From assembly GCA_902476875.1 (NCBI GenBank), contig CABSFC010000138.1:1-5371 (forward strand): 5,371 bases of DNA, written 5' to 3'. The stretch is from an uncultured Oscillibacter sp. (lineage in GTDB: Bacteria; Bacillota; Clostridia; Oscillospirales; Oscillospiraceae). The translations under genes and the position numbers were made by a program. Position 1 is the first letter of the stretch; the number at the start of each line of letters is the position of its first letter. The notes beneath the pieces were generated by a model. That model did no database searches, was not told where the DNA came from, and was given only the letters and a program-made list of their open reading frames with translations. This document shows, piece after piece, positions 4,821 to 5,371 of this stretch.

Positions 4821-4846
4821 AAGGTTTGGCAACAGTGCCAAACCTT
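4821..4846. repeat. GGCAA palindrome copy 6
   Basis: AAGGTTTGGCA pairs perfectly with TGCCAAACCTT around ACAG; the core is closest to copy 4. TTTCTC follows, so weak termination on the plus strand just before the TnpW-like gene is possible. Confidence 0.7.
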
Positions 4847-4875
4847 TCTCACGAAATATTCAGAAGGAGGAGCCA

Positions 4876-5061
4876 TTGCAAATCAAATCATCCGCAAAAC
4901 AAAACAACAGCGAGGAGATCCGGCACACCCGGACGCAGATCTCCCACGGCAGAGTTATCCGGGTGGTGTCCGTGTTTCCCAAACAGGCCCGCAAGACCCC
5001 GGAGGACAAGCTGAAAACCCTGGCAGACCTGGAATTTCAGCAGGGAAAGCTGTGTGCCTAA
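4876..5061 (+). CDS. TnpW-like transposon-encoded small protein
   Basis: This is a 61-residue protein. TTG at 4876 is chosen because AAGGAGG (4864-4870) stands 5 nt before it; the frame stays open upstream, but that part crosses hairpins and is not protein-like. After a Lys/Gln/Ser-rich N-terminus it has EEIRHTRTQI, a beta-like GRVIRVVSVFPK and then TPEDKLKTLADLE. This is the layout of TnpW-family proteins from Tn4451-type elements: a short strand pair followed by a DK(L/I)K helix. Their biochemical role is not established. It lies 81 bp upstream of a large serine recombinase start, the usual companion. The assignment rests on remembered family pattern rather than a search. Confidence 0.6.
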   Translation: MQIKSSAKQNNSEEIRHTRTQISHGRVIRVVSVFPKQARKTPEDKLKTLADLEFQQGKLCA

Positions 5062-5142
5062 AGTGCTGGACATTTCCCAGCCTTTGGGGTATGGTGTCCC
5101 TGCAATGCGCTGAACGGTTTGACAGCGAAAAAGGAGGGCTGT

Positions 5143-5286
5143 ATGAACCAGTCAAACCAGATGAAGATCACCGCCCTGTACTGCCGTCTCAGCCAGGACG
5201 ACGGATTGGACGGGGATTCCAACAGCATTCAGAACCATGATGTAATGTATAGAGGGTGGATTACACCAAAAAACATTACATCATGA
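5143..5286 (+). pseudogene. Large serine recombinase, truncated after 31 codons
   Basis: ATG 5143 has GGAGG (5133-5137) with a 5-nt spacer. MNQSNQMKITALYCRLSQDD followed by GLDGDSNSIQN is the typical start of TnpX-like large serine recombinases: the beta-strand ALYCRLS holds the catalytic serine, and GDSNSIQN precedes the usual helix. These enzymes (about 500-600 residues) excise and integrate Tn4451-type elements. After residue 31 the sequence turns into HDVMYRGWITPKNITS and stops. The break coincides with the left arm of a 13-bp inverted repeat, so the gene was interrupted by an insertion or deletion. Only the first part of the catalytic domain remains in the window; the rest may lie beyond the inserted DNA. 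Confidence 0.85.
5236..5285. repeat. 13-bp inverted repeat at the recombinase break
   Basis: CATGATGTAATGT (5236-5248) and ACATTACATCATG (5273-5285) are perfect arms. The 24-nt centre holds a smaller hairpin, GGTG-GATTA-CACC. It starts exactly where recombinase similarity ends, so it is probably the end, or subterminal structure, of an inserted element. Confidence 0.7.
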
Positions 5287-5371
5287 CTGACGGCTCATTT
5301 GTGGCGAATGAAAAGACAGTTATGATAAAGGAGGGATGCCCTCAAACCTACCGTAACTGTCAACCACATTC
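5286..5371. other. Inside end of an unidentified insertion
   Basis: No recombinase sequence is seen here. The plus strand has AAGGAGGG at 5329-5336, but its adjacent ATG gives only six codons before a stop. A plus-strand frame from ATG 5283 and a minus-strand frame ending at 5320 (SYGRFEGIPPLS, stop) are both open to the window edge. Neither is identifiable at this length. Confidence 0.3.

Noticed and set aside
4256..4876. Minus-strand open frame of 206 codons
   Set aside because: It runs opposite both mob genes and crosses the hairpin cluster; there is no ribosome binding site support and no recognisable domain.
5119..5147. TTGACA at 5119 with a TATGAA 17 bp later as a promoter
   Set aside because: The -10 would overlap the recombinase start codon, so it could not express that gene with its ribosome binding site.

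Overview
The window looks like accessory DNA from a gut-type Clostridia (Oscillospiraceae/Lachnospiraceae-like). The evidence is GC-rich coding with strong AGGAGG ribosome binding sites, frequent TTG starts, and remains of a Tn4451-like mobilizable element (TnpW-like protein, large serine recombinase, MobC-like proteins). This taxonomic call is an inference from gene style; no marker gene is present.

Region 1 (1-2126, minus strand) is a two-gene operon: a TetR/AcrR-family regulator followed by a type I ABC exporter with fused permease and ATPase, cut by the left edge. The regulator has a good sigma-70-type promoter, and two abutting 15-bp dyads sit right at the expected transcription start. 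A related TTAGTTA-type palindrome lies just before the ABC gene and again in the divergent promoter region.

Region 2 (2220-2990) is a decayed junction. A plus-strand promoter, palindromic operator and ribosome binding site lead into a 47-residue membrane-type ORF. That ORF runs into the 5' remnant of a frameshifted IS110-family transposase on the minus strand. The noncoding flank of that remnant is rich in small stem-loops and could be a relic of an IS110 bridge RNA.

Region 3 (2990-4850) is a module bracketed by clusters of hairpins sharing a GGCAA-NN-TTGCC core: four copies on the left, two on the right. Inside, two minus-strand genes (a small membrane protein frameshifted in an A-run, then a 99-aa protein of unknown function) diverge from two tandem MobC-like ribbon-helix-helix genes. 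The intergenic region holds a 19-bp inverted repeat that is a candidate oriT, then an intrinsic terminator. No relaxase gene is visible.

Region 4 (4876-5371) has a TnpW-like gene followed by the start of a large serine recombinase. The recombinase is broken after about 31 codons at a 13-bp inverted repeat that probably marks the end of another, unidentified insertion. The element as seen therefore looks non-autonomous: recombination enzyme destroyed, relaxase absent, relaxosome accessory genes intact.
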